Shown: positions 36,422-45,058 of the stretch, piece by piece | Position numbering within the stretch: the stretch's first letter is position 1 | Layout: every line of letters begins with the position of its first letter | Assembly (NCBI GenBank): GCA_963663395.1 | Contig: OY760226.1 | Span: 434,001-498,000, forward strand | Reading direction: 5' to 3' | Source of the DNA: Azophilus sp963663395 | GTDB lineage: Bacteria; Pseudomonadota; Gammaproteobacteria; Pseudomonadales; Azotimanducaceae | Length of the DNA stretch: 64,000 bases | Translations under genes and position numbers: made by a program | The notes under the pieces: model-generated | What the model was told of the DNA's origin: nothing | Database searches by the model: none | The model's input: the letters and a program-made list of their open reading frames with translations, nothing else

Positions 36422-37723
36422 GTGTCCTCCGTTCAGCATGCATCCGGCAGACGGCCGGAGTCCACCGGCGGCACGAACGGCAATGCCATTGCCCAACCGC
36501 CGCAACTCGGCCTTTATGTCCACTTCCCGTGGTGCGTGAAGAAGTGCCCGTACTGCGACTTCAATTCGCATCCCCTGGACGGCGAACTTCCCGAAGACAC
36601 CTACGTCCAGGCGCTGACCAGCGAGTTTCGCGCCCGCGCAGGCGAATCCGGCGTTGACGATGTCGGGCGATTCGACAGCCTGTTCTTCGGGGGAGGCACA
36701 CCCAGCCTGTTTTCCGCCCGGGCGCTGGGGTCGCTCATCGACACCTTCCGTCCGTGGCTCCGCCGTGGCGCCGAGCTCACCATGGAAGCCAACCCCGGCG
36801 CCGCGGAACGGGACGACCTGGCTGCCTGCCGCGACGCCGGCATCAACCGGCTGTCCATCGGCGCACAGTCGTTTTCGCCGCAATATCTTTCCCGGCTCGG
36901 GCGCATTCATGGCCCGGACGAAACCAGGTCCTGCTTCGAGGCCGCCCGCGACGGCGGGTTTGACAACGTCAACCTGGACATCATGTACGCACTGCCGGGC
37001 CAGACGACGGCGGAGGCGGTGGCCGACCTGGAAGCGGCAATCGCCTGTTCGCCGGACCACCTGAGCTGGTACCAGCTTACGATCGAACCAAGAACCGAAT
37101 TTGCCCGCCGCCCACCCCCCGGCCTGCCCGGGGAAGAGGCGATTTCCGACATGGAAGACGCGGGGCGCGCGCTGCTGGAACAGGCGGGATTCGCGCGTTA
37201 CGAGATTTCAGCCTACGCGCGGCCCGGGTCAGCCTGCCTGCACAACCTGGTCTACTGGTCCTTCGGTGACTACCTCGGGCTCGGCGCCGGGGCGCACGGC
37301 AAGCACGGCGCGACCGGCACGTTAACGACTCGACCACCCGAGTCCATCGGCGACCATGCCACTGCCTCCGCTGAACGGCCGCGCCGGGGCGACATCGCAA
37401 CGCCGATCGAGCCGCGATCCAGCCGGCCAACCCTGCGCACGCGCAATCCCCGCCAGCCGCGCCTGTACCTGAAGAACCCCGGCAGCACCGAGACCCGACA
37501 GGTCGGCCCGACCGAATTGCCCGGAGAATTCATGATGAATGCCCTGCGCCTGGTCGGCGGCGTCGAGCGGAGTCTGTTCGAGACGCGCACCGGGCTGCCC
37601 TGGAGCAAGGTGGAACCCATCTGGGAAAAGACCACCGGCCTCGGCCTGACGGAACGCGACCGCATCGCGGCAACCCCGCACGGGCTGCAGCACCTGGACA
37701 CCCTGGTTCAGTACTTCCTCTGA
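36422..37723 (+). CDS. hemW: Radical SAM heme chaperone HemW, with an internal insertion
   Basis: A 433-residue radical SAM protein that binds heme and helps deliver it to respiratory enzymes. YVHFPWCVKKCPYCDF carries the CxxxCxxC cluster motif, with FFGGGTPSLF and GAQSF downstream. I chose the GTG at 36422 because AAGGGAGG lies six bases before it; an ATG at 36401 lacks one. After the conserved GAHGK, the E. coli protein continues directly into a GR-LRT-xxR segment. Here about 35 extra residues rich in Pro, Arg and Ser (nucleotides ~37325-37430) intervene before LRTRNPRQPRLYL. It overlaps convergent trmB by 16 bases. Confidence 0.93.
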   Translation: MSSVQHASGRRPESTGGTNGNAIAQPPQLGLYVHFPWCVKKCPYCDFNSHPLDGELPEDTYVQALTSEFRARAGESGVDDVGRFDSLFFGGGTPSLFSARALGSLIDTFRPWLRRGAELTMEANPGAAERDDLAACRDAGINRLSIGAQSFSPQYLSRLGRIHGPDETRSCFEAARDGGFDNVNLDIMYALPGQTTAEAVADLEAAIACSPDHLSWYQLTIEPRTEFARRPPPGLPGEEAISDMEDAGRALLEQAGFARYEISAYARPGSACLHNLVYWSFGDYLGLGAGAHGKHGATGTLTTRPPESIGDHATASAERPRRGDIATPIEPRSSRPTLRTRNPRQPRLYLKNPGSTETRQVGPTELPGEFMMNALRLVGGVERSLFETRTGLPWSKVEPIWEKTTGLGLTERDRIAATPHGLQHLDTLVQYFL

Positions 37724-38313
37724 TAGTGAAATTCGCGGATCGCGTGGCCCAGCCGCCGGCCCCGCGCCTCAAAACGGGTTTCCGGGCGCTCGCTGGAAGC
37801 TGCCGACGGCTGCAATGCCGACTCGGCAGCCAGCACTTCCCCAATCCACTCGGCATAGGGCGCCCAGTCGGTCGCGATGCGCAGGGTGCCGCCGGGCACA
37901 AGGCGGTCTGCCAGCAGGGCGGTGAATGCCGGACGAACCAGGCGCCGCTTGTGGTGCCGTTTCTTGGGCCAGGGGTCGGGGAACCAGATGCGGGTTTCCG
38001 TAATGCTCGCGGAACCGAACTTCGTTTCCAGGAGTTCTTCCGCCTCGCCCCACAGCACCCGCACGTTGGACAACGCCTCGCGCTCGATCCCCGCCAGCAT
38101 GGCGCCGATACCGGGCTCGTAGATCTCCACGCCGACGAGATTCACATCCGGCTCCGCGCCAGCCCAATCGAGAAGTGCCTGACCCATGCCGAAGCCGATC
38201 TCGACCCCGATGGGTGCGTCGCGCCCGAACACCCGGGGCCAGTCCCCCGATTCCGGATCAACGACGTAGCGGTCCGCAAGGGTCAGGAGCGCCCGGCGCT
38301 GACCCCGGGTCAT
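37708..38313 (-). CDS. trmB: tRNA (guanine(46)-N(7))-methyltransferase
   Basis: A 201-residue SAM-dependent enzyme that makes m7G46 in the variable loop of tRNAs. VEIGFGMGQALLDWA is the SAM motif. VGVEIYEPGIGAML, WFPDPWPKKRHHKRRLV (the family signature) and TDWAPYAEWI follow. It converges on hemW with overlapping 3' ends, the common Pseudomonas order. No operon partner is seen on its strand; rpoH begins upstream, 125 bp away. Confidence 0.97.
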   Translation of the reverse strand: MTRGQRRALLTLADRYVVDPESGDWPRVFGRDAPIGVEIGFGMGQALLDWAGAEPDVNLVGVEIYEPGIGAMLAGIEREALSNVRVLWGEAEELLETKFGSASITETRIWFPDPWPKKRHHKRRLVRPAFTALLADRLVPGGTLRIATDWAPYAEWIGEVLAAESALQPSAASSERPETRFEARGRRLGHAIREFHYQRKY

Positions 38314-38438
38314 GCGTCCCCGGCGGCGGATGTAGGTACGGTGGCTCAGGCGGCGATCAGGTGTTCGGGCGCGTGGCTATCGAACATTGCGCCACGCCGT
38401 AGCCCGATGAAACAGTGGTGAACGGGCGCAAACCCGAC

Positions 38439-39323
38439 TCAATTGACAAATTGATCCGCAAACGGGAGGTCTGAGAACGCTGCCTTGATCTTCTTCATTG
38501 CGTTCCCCTCGAGCTGGCGGATGCGTTCGGCGGATACCCCGTAGCGGCCGGCCAGTTCCGAGAGTGTTGTCTTTTCATCGCTCAGCCAGCGTGCCGCAAT
38601 GATATCGCGGCTCCGGTCGTCCAACTCGGCGATTGCCGCGTGCAGCATTTCGCCGGATGCCTCGGACCAGTCATCGGCGGCGACCAGTTCGGCGGGATCG
38701 GCGCTAACCAGGCCCTCGCCCGGCAGGTAATGAGCGGGCGCGTTGCTTTCGCCGTCGTCCGTATCGTAGCCGTCGAAGCCGAGGTCTGAGCCGGCCAGGC
38801 GGCTTTCCATGCGCGTGACTTCCTCGACCGGCACGCCGAGTTCGCCGGCAACGGACTCGGTTTCCTCCTTCGTCAGCCACGCCAGGCGCTTCTTGGCGCT
38901 GCGCAGATTGAAGAAGAGCTTGCGCTGCGCCTTGGTGGTGGCGACCTTGACGATGCGCCAGTTGCGCAGGATGAATTCGTGCATCTCGGCCTTGATCCAG
39001 TGCACGGCGAAGGACACCAGGCGCACGCCGACTTCCGGGTTGAACCGCTTGACGGCCTTCATCAACCCGACGTTGCCTTCCTGGATGAGATCGGCCTGGG
39101 ACAGGCCGTAGCCCTGGTACGACCGGGCCAGGTGCACGACGAAGCGCAGGTGGCAAAGCACGAGTTCCCGGGCGGCATCGAGGTCGTTGTCGTAATAGAA
39201 GGCCTCGGCCAGGGCTTTCTCTTCCTCGGCCGAGAGAATGGGGAACGCGCCGACGGTTTGCACGTAACTCGCCAGGTCGCGCCCCGGTGACAAACTGTTC
39301 ATCGACAACAGGTTCGTTGACAT
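38439..39323 (-). CDS. rpoH: Heat-shock sigma factor RpoH (sigma-32)
   Basis: A 294-residue sigma-70 family factor that directs RNA polymerase to heat-shock promoters. Region 2 (LVLCHLRFVVHLARSYQGYG, DLIQEGNVGLMKAVKRFNPE) and region 4 (LSELAGRYGVSAERIRQLE) are clear. The RpoH box QRKLFFNLR, unique to sigma-32, is present. It sits downstream of ftsX, as in E. coli, with a 246-bp gap that holds a CIRCE operator and presumably its own promoter. Confidence 0.97.
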   Translation of the reverse strand: MSTNLLSMNSLSPGRDLASYVQTVGAFPILSAEEEKALAEAFYYDNDLDAARELVLCHLRFVVHLARSYQGYGLSQADLIQEGNVGLMKAVKRFNPEVGVRLVSFAVHWIKAEMHEFILRNWRIVKVATTKAQRKLFFNLRSAKKRLAWLTKEETESVAGELGVPVEEVTRMESRLAGSDLGFDGYDTDDGESNAPAHYLPGEGLVSADPAELVAADDWSEASGEMLHAAIAELDDRSRDIIAARWLSDEKTTLSELAGRYGVSAERIRQLEGNAMKKIKAAFSDLPFADQFVN

Positions 39324-39439
39324 AAGCCTTCCTGCTATTCAGACCGCTCCGGCAACCCGGGCCGGCCGCGCACTTTCCTGGCGCCCGCTCTTGCGGGACG
39401 CGCTGCGGCCGAACTCCGCCCGAAGCTCGACCGCCAATT

Positions 39440-39466
39440 TTAGCACTCCCCACATTAGAGTGCTAA
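39440..39466. promoter_or_regulatory. CIRCE operator (HrcA binding site) upstream of rpoH
   Basis: A perfect inverted repeat TTAGCACTC (39440-39448), nine-base spacer, GAGTGCTAA (39458-39466). This is the exact CIRCE consensus bound by the heat-shock repressor HrcA. It lies 117 bp before the rpoH start codon. It implies that rpoH is repressed by HrcA, which in turn depends on GroEL. No hrcA or groEL is in the window. Confidence 0.93.
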
Positions 39467-39569
39467 CCACGAAAATCGTTCCATCGCCCCTGCTATCTGG
39501 GGCCTGGAGGGGACATTTCAACCCCTCCGGCCAACACAGCGAACGATGCCGCGAACCCGGTAGGGACAT

Positions 39570-40538
39570 TCACAGGATATCCAGGCTTGCCCGCCGCTGC
39601 CGCACCGCAAGAGCCGCCCCAATCACCCCGAGAACCGAACCCGTACCGAGCAGAATCGCGAGAAAGCGCATGCTGAACGCCGAGGGCTCGAATTCCACTT
39701 CGAAGCTGCCGAGCAGGCCCGCAAGCGGCGCCTCCACGACCGTCAGCCCCACGCTGAGCAACATCGCCGCCAACACGCCGCCGCCCAGGCCATACAACAT
39801 CCCCAGGTACAGGAAAGGCCGCCGCACCTGGCCGTCGCTCGCACCGACCAGCTTCATGACCTTGAGTTCCTCCAGCCGCCCCTCGATGGCCAGCCGCACC
39901 GACGTGGCTGTGACCATGACGGCCCCCAGCGCGAACAACGCCCCAAGGATCGCTCCCAGGCGGCGCGCCACCTCCGAGGCGGCGGCGACCCGCTCCAGCC
40001 AGGTTCTCTCCACCACTACTTCCGCCGCGCCGGGATGCTGCCGGGCCAGTTCGGCCAGGCTTTCGAGTTCCGCCGGCCGTGCCCCGTTGACCGGCACCAT
40101 CCGCAACGATGCCGGCAGGGGATTGATCTCCAGAACTCCCAGCGCATCGGCGAGATGCGCATGGGCGCCAAACTCCGCCAGCGCCTCTTCCTGCGTGGTC
40201 ACCTCCACCCGCTCGACGCCGGATTGTTCGCGCAATACCGCGGCCAGGGCGCCAGGCCCCGTTCCCGGTTCGAAGTACACGGACAATCCGGGGCGATGGT
40301 CCCACCGGCCGGTAAGCTCCGTAAGCCCGGACTGAACCAGAAAAAGCGCAGCCGGCAGCGCCAGGGCGATGCCCACCAGCAGCCAGGCGAGCAACGTCGT
40401 GCCGACCCGGCGCGAAACATGGCGAAACGAGTCTGCCGCCACGCGGACGTGGTCGCGCCGCCAGCTCCCAGGCACCGACGTCCTCGGCCAGGGATGTTTC
40501 GGCGCCTTGCGCCCGGAACGCCTGCCACGCTCAGCCAT
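39570..40538 (-). CDS. ftsX: Cell division protein FtsX
   Basis: A 322-residue inner-membrane permease-like protein that, with FtsE, controls peptidoglycan hydrolysis at the septum. The cytoplasmic N-terminus is followed by a membrane helix (GTTLLAWLLVGIALALPAAL), a periplasmic domain (about residues 80-190) and three C-terminal helices around RLEELKVMKLVGASDGQVRR. The ATG at 40538 overlaps the end of ftsE by eight bases. Confidence 0.95.
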   Translation of the reverse strand: MAERGRRSGRKAPKHPWPRTSVPGSWRRDHVRVAADSFRHVSRRVGTTLLAWLLVGIALALPAALFLVQSGLTELTGRWDHRPGLSVYFEPGTGPGALAAVLREQSGVERVEVTTQEEALAEFGAHAHLADALGVLEINPLPASLRMVPVNGARPAELESLAELARQHPGAAEVVVERTWLERVAAASEVARRLGAILGALFALGAVMVTATSVRLAIEGRLEELKVMKLVGASDGQVRRPFLYLGMLYGLGGGVLAAMLLSVGLTVVEAPLAGLLGSFEVEFEPSAFSMRFLAILLGTGSVLGVIGAALAVRQRRASLDIL

Positions 40539-41226
40539 GAGGTGCACTGCCGGGAGTAGGACGGATATCCCGGACCATGGCGCCGTGGGACAGCTCGACG
40601 ACGCGCTGGTTCAGGCTGCCGATGAGTTGCAGGTCGTGACTGGCGACAATGACGGTGGCCCCCACTTGGTTGAATTGCTGGAAGAGCGCCATGATGTCCC
40701 GTGAAAGTTCCGGGTCGAGATTGCCCGTGGGTTCGTCGGCGATCAGCACCCGCGGCCGGATGACCACAGCCCTGGCGATCCCCACCCGCTGCTGCTCACC
40801 GGTGGACAACTGCACGGGCCGCATCGACTCCCGCTCGAGCAGGCCGACCCGGGTGAGCGCCGCCCGCACGCGCCGGCCAACATCCCGCTCGCCCATGCCC
40901 GCCACCCGCAGGGGCAGGGCGACGTTTTCGAAAACGGACCGCGCCGTCAGCAGGTGATGGTCCTGAAAGACCGCGCCGAGGCCCCGGCGGTACCAGGCCA
41001 GGCCCCTCGCCTTCAGGTTGCCGAGGTCGACGCCGTTCACCGTTATCCGGCCCCGCGTCGGGCGATCGAGGCAAAGCAAGAGCTTCAGAAACGTGGTCTT
41101 GCCAGCGCCCGAGTGCCCGGTGAGAAACGTCATGGACCCTTCCTCGAACGACAGGGAAACATCCCGCAGCGCTTCGAAACCGTTGTCGAACCGCTTGCAC
41201 ACGCCTTGAAATTCAATCTGTCCCAC
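40531..41226 (-). CDS. ftsE: Cell division ATP-binding protein FtsE
   Basis: A 231-residue ABC-type ATPase partner of FtsX. Walker A is GHSGAGKTTFLKLL, the signature motif is LSTGEQQRVGIARA (Thr in place of the usual Gly), and Walker B is VLIADEPTGNLDPELS. AVFQDHHLLTARSVFENVALPL is the Q-loop region typical of FtsE. It lies in the ftsY-ftsE-ftsX-rpoH order. Confidence 0.96.
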   Translation of the reverse strand: MGQIEFQGVCKRFDNGFEALRDVSLSFEEGSMTFLTGHSGAGKTTFLKLLLCLDRPTRGRITVNGVDLGNLKARGLAWYRRGLGAVFQDHHLLTARSVFENVALPLRVAGMGERDVGRRVRAALTRVGLLERESMRPVQLSTGEQQRVGIARAVVIRPRVLIADEPTGNLDPELSRDIMALFQQFNQVGATVIVASHDLQLIGSLNQRVVELSHGAMVRDIRPTPGSAPHG

Positions 41227-41251
41227 TGGAATGCCCGATGGTTTCCTGCTG

Positions 41252-41278
41252 CCGTTGCCGCCGTTGCCGCCGTTGCCG
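41252..41278. repeat. Three tandem copies of a 9-bp repeat
   Basis: CCGTTGCCG occurs three times head to tail between ftsY and ftsE. It is a short simple repeat in the 59-bp intergenic gap, prone to slippage. No function is evident. Confidence 0.75.
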
Positions 41279-41285
41279 CCGGCCG

Positions 41286-42248
41286 CTAATCCGGGGCGAG
41301 AAGTGCATCGACGAAAGCGCCCGCATCGAACGGCCGCAGGTCGTCGAGCCCTTCGCCGACGCCAACGAAATACACCGGTATGGCCCTGCCCATCCGGCGC
41401 AGCTGCTCGGCGATGGCGAAGATCACGCCCGCCCGGGCGCTGCCGTCGAGCTTCGTGATGATGAACCCGGTGACGCCCACGGCCGCGTCGAATTCCGCTA
41501 CCTGTGCAAGGGCGTTCTGGCCGCTGCCCCCATCGAGCACGAGCAGCACTTCATGGGGCGCGGAAGCATCGAGACGCTCGATAACGCGGCGGATCTTCTT
41601 CAGCTCCTCCATGAGGTTGACTCTGGCCTGGAGGCGGCCCGCGGTATCGGCGAGCAGCACATCGAAACCCCGGGCGCGGGCGGCCTGCACGGCATCGTAG
41701 ACAACCGATGCACTGTCCGCGCCCTGGCTCTGGGCGATGACGGCGGCGCCGTTGCGCTCGCCCCAGGCCTGAAGCTGCGCGACCGCCGCCGCGCGGAACG
41801 TATCGCCCGCCGCCAGCACGACCGACAGGCCGTCCGCCTGCAGGCGGCTGGCCATCTTGCCGATGGTGGTGGTCTTGCCGGCGCCGTTGACGCCCACGAA
41901 CAGCAGGACACAGGGGCGGGACGGCCCCACCTCGAACGGTTGCTGCAACGGGGTGAGCCACTCCTTGAGGAGTTCTCCGAGGGCCCGGTGCAGCGCGGCC
42001 GTGTCGCTCAGTTCCCGGCGCTTCACCCGGGCCGAAAGGGCTTCGACGATGCGCTGGGTGGCATCCACACCCACGTCCGTCAGCAGCAAAGCCGTTTCCA
42101 GCTCTTCGAGCACGCCCTGGTCGATCTGTCGCTCGCCGAGCAGCAGATTGCCGACGCCCTCGGTGAGGCGTTCGCGGGTCTTGCTCAAGCCCTGCTTCAG
42201 CCGCTGCCAGAACGGTCCCTCGTTTTTCCGCGCGGTTTCGCTCAACAT
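41286..42248 (-). CDS. ftsY: Signal recognition particle receptor FtsY
   Basis: A 320-residue SRP-family GTPase that docks ribosome-nascent chain-SRP complexes at the membrane. The NG domain carries G1 GVNGAGKTTT, DTFRAAAVAQL, G3 DTAGRLQ, and G4 TKLDGSARAG. The acidic A domain of E. coli FtsY is almost absent: only ~25 residues precede the N domain (FWQRLKQGLSKTRERLTEG), as in many bacteria with a short receptor. The ATG at 42248 was chosen because upstream in-frame sequence overlaps divergent rsmD. Confidence 0.96.
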   Translation of the reverse strand: MLSETARKNEGPFWQRLKQGLSKTRERLTEGVGNLLLGERQIDQGVLEELETALLLTDVGVDATQRIVEALSARVKRRELSDTAALHRALGELLKEWLTPLQQPFEVGPSRPCVLLFVGVNGAGKTTTIGKMASRLQADGLSVVLAAGDTFRAAAVAQLQAWGERNGAAVIAQSQGADSASVVYDAVQAARARGFDVLLADTAGRLQARVNLMEELKKIRRVIERLDASAPHEVLLVLDGGSGQNALAQVAEFDAAVGVTGFIITKLDGSARAGVIFAIAEQLRRMGRAIPVYFVGVGEGLDDLRPFDAGAFVDALLAPD

Positions 42249-42305
42249 GGCTGCCGGTTGCTGGTCTGACGGCTGGAATCCTTCACTTCGAATACGATCG
42301 TTCGC

Positions 42306-42896
42306 ATGTCCAGAAACGAAGTGCGCATTATCGGCGGTCTGTGGAAAGGGCGAAAGCTGCAGGTGCCCGCCAACGCCGCGGTGCGCCCGTCGCTCGGCCG
42401 GGTGCGGGAAACGCTGTTCAACTGGCTGGCCGGCGAGGTTGAGAACAGCGACTGCCTCGACCTTTTCGCCGGCAGCGGCGCGCTCGGCTTCGAGGCGCTG
42501 TCGCGCGGGGCGCGCAGCGTGGTGCTGGTCGACAACAACCGCGCAACGGCCGACGTGTTGCGGAAAAACGCGCGCAGGCTCGGGGCCGAAAACTGCTCGG
42601 TACGTCCCCAGTCGGCAATTGCGTTCCTCAAGCGCGCCGCGAAGGAGGGCGTCGCAGCGACCCCCAACCCCGGCATAGCCGCCAATCAATGGGACATCGT
42701 GTTTCTCGATCCACCGTTTGCTTCCGGTCTTCTGCCCGCTGCCCTGGATGCACTGCACAACGGCAATTCACTTCGCCCCGGCGCCCGAATCTACTTTGAA
42801 CTCGAGCGTCGGGCCGAGTTCGACCCCGCGGGGTTCGCGATTCTCAAACAGGGAACCGCCGGCGACACCCGATTCGGGCTCCTTGCCTCGCCCTGA
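42306..42896 (+). CDS. rsmD: 16S rRNA (guanine(966)-N(2))-methyltransferase
   Basis: A 196-residue methyltransferase acting on G966 of 16S rRNA. RIIGGLWKGRKLQVP and RPSLGRVRETLFNWL form the N-terminal signature, DLFAGSGALGFEALSRGA is the SAM motif, and FLDPPFASG is the catalytic (D/N)PPY-type motif. It is divergent from ftsY with 57 bases between the starts, and followed by coaD. Confidence 0.97.
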   Translation: MSRNEVRIIGGLWKGRKLQVPANAAVRPSLGRVRETLFNWLAGEVENSDCLDLFAGSGALGFEALSRGARSVVLVDNNRATADVLRKNARRLGAENCSVRPQSAIAFLKRAAKEGVAATPNPGIAANQWDIVFLDPPFASGLLPAALDALHNGNSLRPGARIYFELERRAEFDPAGFAILKQGTAGDTRFGLLASP

Positions 42897-42974
42897 GGCG
42901 CTCGTTACCATCGCGGCCCTTCCTAACCGCGCCAATTCGTGGACGGTCCAGGTCAACCGAGGGGCACGCAACAA

Positions 42975-43448
42975 ATGTCGACAGTCGTCTATCCGGGCTC
43001 GTTCAACCCAATCACCAACGGGCACACCGATCTGGTCAAGCGCGCCCTCAACCTGTTCGACCACCTGGTTCTGGCCATCGGCACCTCCGCCCAGAAGGAT
43101 CCCAAGACCCACCTGAAGGACCGCATCGACCTCTGCGAAGTGGTACTCGCGGAATTCGGCGACCGGGTGTCCGTCGAAGGGTTCAACAACCTGCTCGTCG
43201 ACTATGTCCGCAGCAAGGACACCACCTTCATACTGCGGGGCCTGCGCACGGTGACGGACTTCGACTACGAGTTCCAGATGGCGGAGATGAACCAGTCGCT
43301 CGACGCGGAGATCGAGTACGTCTTCCTGCCGACCTCCAAGGAATGCTCCTTCATCTCATCGACGCTGGTGCGGGAAATCGCCGAACTCGGCGGCGATATC
43401 AGCGAGTTCGTGCATCCCGCGGTAAGCGCCGCGCTCGCGCAGGGTTAG
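42975..43448 (+). CDS. coaD: Phosphopantetheine adenylyltransferase
   Basis: A 157-residue nucleotidyltransferase of the fourth step in CoA synthesis. VVYPGSFNPITNGHTDLV holds the HxGH-type motif (here NGHT), and the C-terminal ISSTLVREIAELGGDI carries the ISSTxxR signature. RGLRTVTDFDYEFQMAEMN is diagnostic. The ATG at 42975 follows a GAGGGG stretch about eleven bases upstream. It lies close to mutM, as in E. coli. Confidence 0.97.
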   Translation: MSTVVYPGSFNPITNGHTDLVKRALNLFDHLVLAIGTSAQKDPKTHLKDRIDLCEVVLAEFGDRVSVEGFNNLLVDYVRSKDTTFILRGLRTVTDFDYEFQMAEMNQSLDAEIEYVFLPTSKECSFISSTLVREIAELGGDISEFVHPAVSAALAQG

Positions 43449-43483
43449 ACTTCATGTTTTCGCCTGCCCGTCCTCAAGGGCGT

Positions 43484-43514
43484 GGATCATCTTAGTGGGG
43501 GTGGTGATCCCCAC
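43484..43514. terminator. Candidate terminator hairpins between coaD and mutM
   Basis: Two mutually exclusive inverted repeats are visible between these convergent genes: GTGGGG (43495-43500) with CCCCAC (43509-43514), and GGATCA (43484-43489) with TGATCC (43505-43510). No clear T-run follows, so rho-independent action is uncertain. Confidence 0.35.
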
Positions 43515-43580
43515 CGAGACGCACATCGCGCCAAATCTGCGCGTCGGTCCGGCTGCCGGACGCAACGGCAGCCCCCGGTT

Positions 43581-44390
43581 TCACGCCTGGCAGTTTCGGC
43601 AGAATACCGTGCCGCGGCCGCCGATCCGGCGGTTCACCAGAATCGTTCCGCAGCGCCGGCAAGGCTTGCCGCCACGATCGTAGACATTGAGCCGCTGCTT
43701 GAAGTAGCCGGGCCTGCCGTCGCTGCTCACGAAATCCCGGAGCGTCGTTCCTCCCTCCTGCAATGACTGCAGCAACACCTCCTTGATCGACGCCACGAGC
43801 GCGTCGTAGGCCCTGCGGGTTACGCGCCCGGCTGCGACCGTCGGCCGGATGCCGGCGAGAAACAGCGACTCGACCGCATAGATGTTGCCCACGCCGACGA
43901 CGACGCGGCTGTCCATGATGAAATTCTTAACCGCCACCTTGCGGCCCCTGGCCCGCTCCTTCAGGTAGGCGCCCGTCAGCTCGCTGGTCAACGGCTCGAC
44001 GCCCAGGTGCGCGAGCAGGCGATGTTCCGGCGTGCCGTGCGCCCAACAGAGCACGCTGCCGAACCGGCGCGGGTCGTTGAAGCGCACGGTATGGCCGCCG
44101 GTGAAATTCAGGTCGACGTGATCGTGCTTGCCCGGCTCGGTACCGGGCGGCGCCAGGCGCAGGCTGCCCGACATGCCGAGATGCAGGATCAGCGTGTCGT
44201 GCGGAAATTCGAACAGCAGGTACTTGGCGCGCCGCGACAGGGCGACCAGCTTCTTGCCTTGCAGGTGGGAGGGGATTTCGACGGGCCAGCGCAACGCGGG
44301 GTTGCGCACCGTCCAGGACCGGAGAGTGCGGCCGACAATGCGGCCTTCCAGCCCGCGCCGGGTGGTCTCGACTTCCGGCAGCTCGGGCAT
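43581..44390 (-). CDS. mutM: Formamidopyrimidine-DNA glycosylase (Fpg)
   Basis: A 269-residue repair glycosylase/AP lyase that removes 8-oxoguanine. The mature N-terminus PELPEVETTRRGLEG carries the catalytic Pro and Glu. VKNFIMDSRVVVGVGNIYAVE contains the helix-two-turn-helix, and the C-terminal zinc finger has CRRCG and FCRNCQ. The gene order rpmB-rpmG-mutM matches E. coli. Confidence 0.97.
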   Translation of the reverse strand: MPELPEVETTRRGLEGRIVGRTLRSWTVRNPALRWPVEIPSHLQGKKLVALSRRAKYLLFEFPHDTLILHLGMSGSLRLAPPGTEPGKHDHVDLNFTGGHTVRFNDPRRFGSVLCWAHGTPEHRLLAHLGVEPLTSELTGAYLKERARGRKVAVKNFIMDSRVVVGVGNIYAVESLFLAGIRPTVAAGRVTRRAYDALVASIKEVLLQSLQEGGTTLRDFVSSDGRPGYFKQRLNVYDRGGKPCRRCGTILVNRRIGGRGTVFCRNCQA

Positions 44391-44408
44391 CTAGTGTCTT
44401 TTCTCGAG

Positions 44409-44564
44409 CTACTTGATCTTCGATTCCTTGTACAGCACGTGCTTGCGCACCACGGGGTCGTACTTCTTGAACTCGAGCTTGTCGGGGGTACGCCGCTTGT
44501 TCTTGTCAGTGGTATAGAAGTGGCCGGTTCCGGCGCTGGAAACCAGCTTGATCTTTTCGCGCAT
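44409..44564 (-). CDS. rpmG: 50S ribosomal protein L33, Cys-free form
   Basis: A 51-residue protein starting MREKIKLVSSAGTGHFYTT and ending KHVLYKESKIK, matching L33 of gammaproteobacteria in sequence and length. It has no Cys residues, so it is the zinc-independent form. It lies between rpmB and mutM on the same strand, in the standard order. L33 sits near the E site of the 50S subunit. Confidence 0.96.
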   Translation of the reverse strand: MREKIKLVSSAGTGHFYTTDKNKRRTPDKLEFKKYDPVVRKHVLYKESKIK

Positions 44565-44597
44565 GGGATTCTCCGTCGCGTTCCGTAGGGGCGCCGC

Positions 44598-44834
44598 TCA
44601 GACCTTCTCGCCGCGTGCCCGGATGTCGGCGAGCACGGAGTCGATGCCGAGCTTGTCGATGATGCGCATGCCCTTGGAGGAGACGCGCAGGCGCACGTAG
44701 CGCTTCTCGCTTGCCACCCAGAAGCGGTGGTAATGCAGGTTCGGCGAGAACCGGCGCCGTGTCTTGTTGTGCGCGTGGCTCACGTTGTTGCCGACCATCG
44801 GCCGCTTACCGGTTACCTGGCAGACTCGAGACAT
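44598..44834 (-). CDS. rpmB: 50S ribosomal protein L28
   Basis: A 78-residue protein, MSRVCQVTGKRPMVGNN through IRARGEKV, matching E. coli L28 in sequence and length. It starts the rpmB-rpmG-mutM operon, and a good promoter lies just upstream. In E. coli and relatives radC would be directly upstream; here the next gene on that side is 225 bp away and unrelated. Confidence 0.98.
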   Translation of the reverse strand: MSRVCQVTGKRPMVGNNVSHAHNKTRRRFSPNLHYHRFWVASEKRYVRLRVSSKGMRIIDKLGIDSVLADIRARGEKV

Positions 44835-44860
44835 CTCAACGCCCCAAAAATGAGCGCGCG

Positions 44861-44889
44861 TTTATACCAGAGGGGGCTTGATGCGTCCA
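44861..44889 (-). promoter_or_regulatory. Sigma-70-type promoter for rpmB-rpmG-mutM
   Basis: On the minus strand TGGACG (44884-44889), a 17-base spacer, and TATAAA (44861-44866) preceded by TGG, giving an extended -10. It points at rpmB, whose ATG is 27 bases past the -10. Confidence 0.6.
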
Positions 44890-45058
44890 GCCGGCGGCCG
44901 GATTTCCCACGGGCAGCGACAGGACGATCCAGCCGAAAATCAGGCCCTTGCCCATGCCGGATTACCTGCCGTTAGAATAGGCGCGGAATTTCGAAGCGAA
45001 CGTCCACCGCTTGCCGCTGCATCGAAGCGCCGTGACGCACTCGCCCCGGGGAGACATC

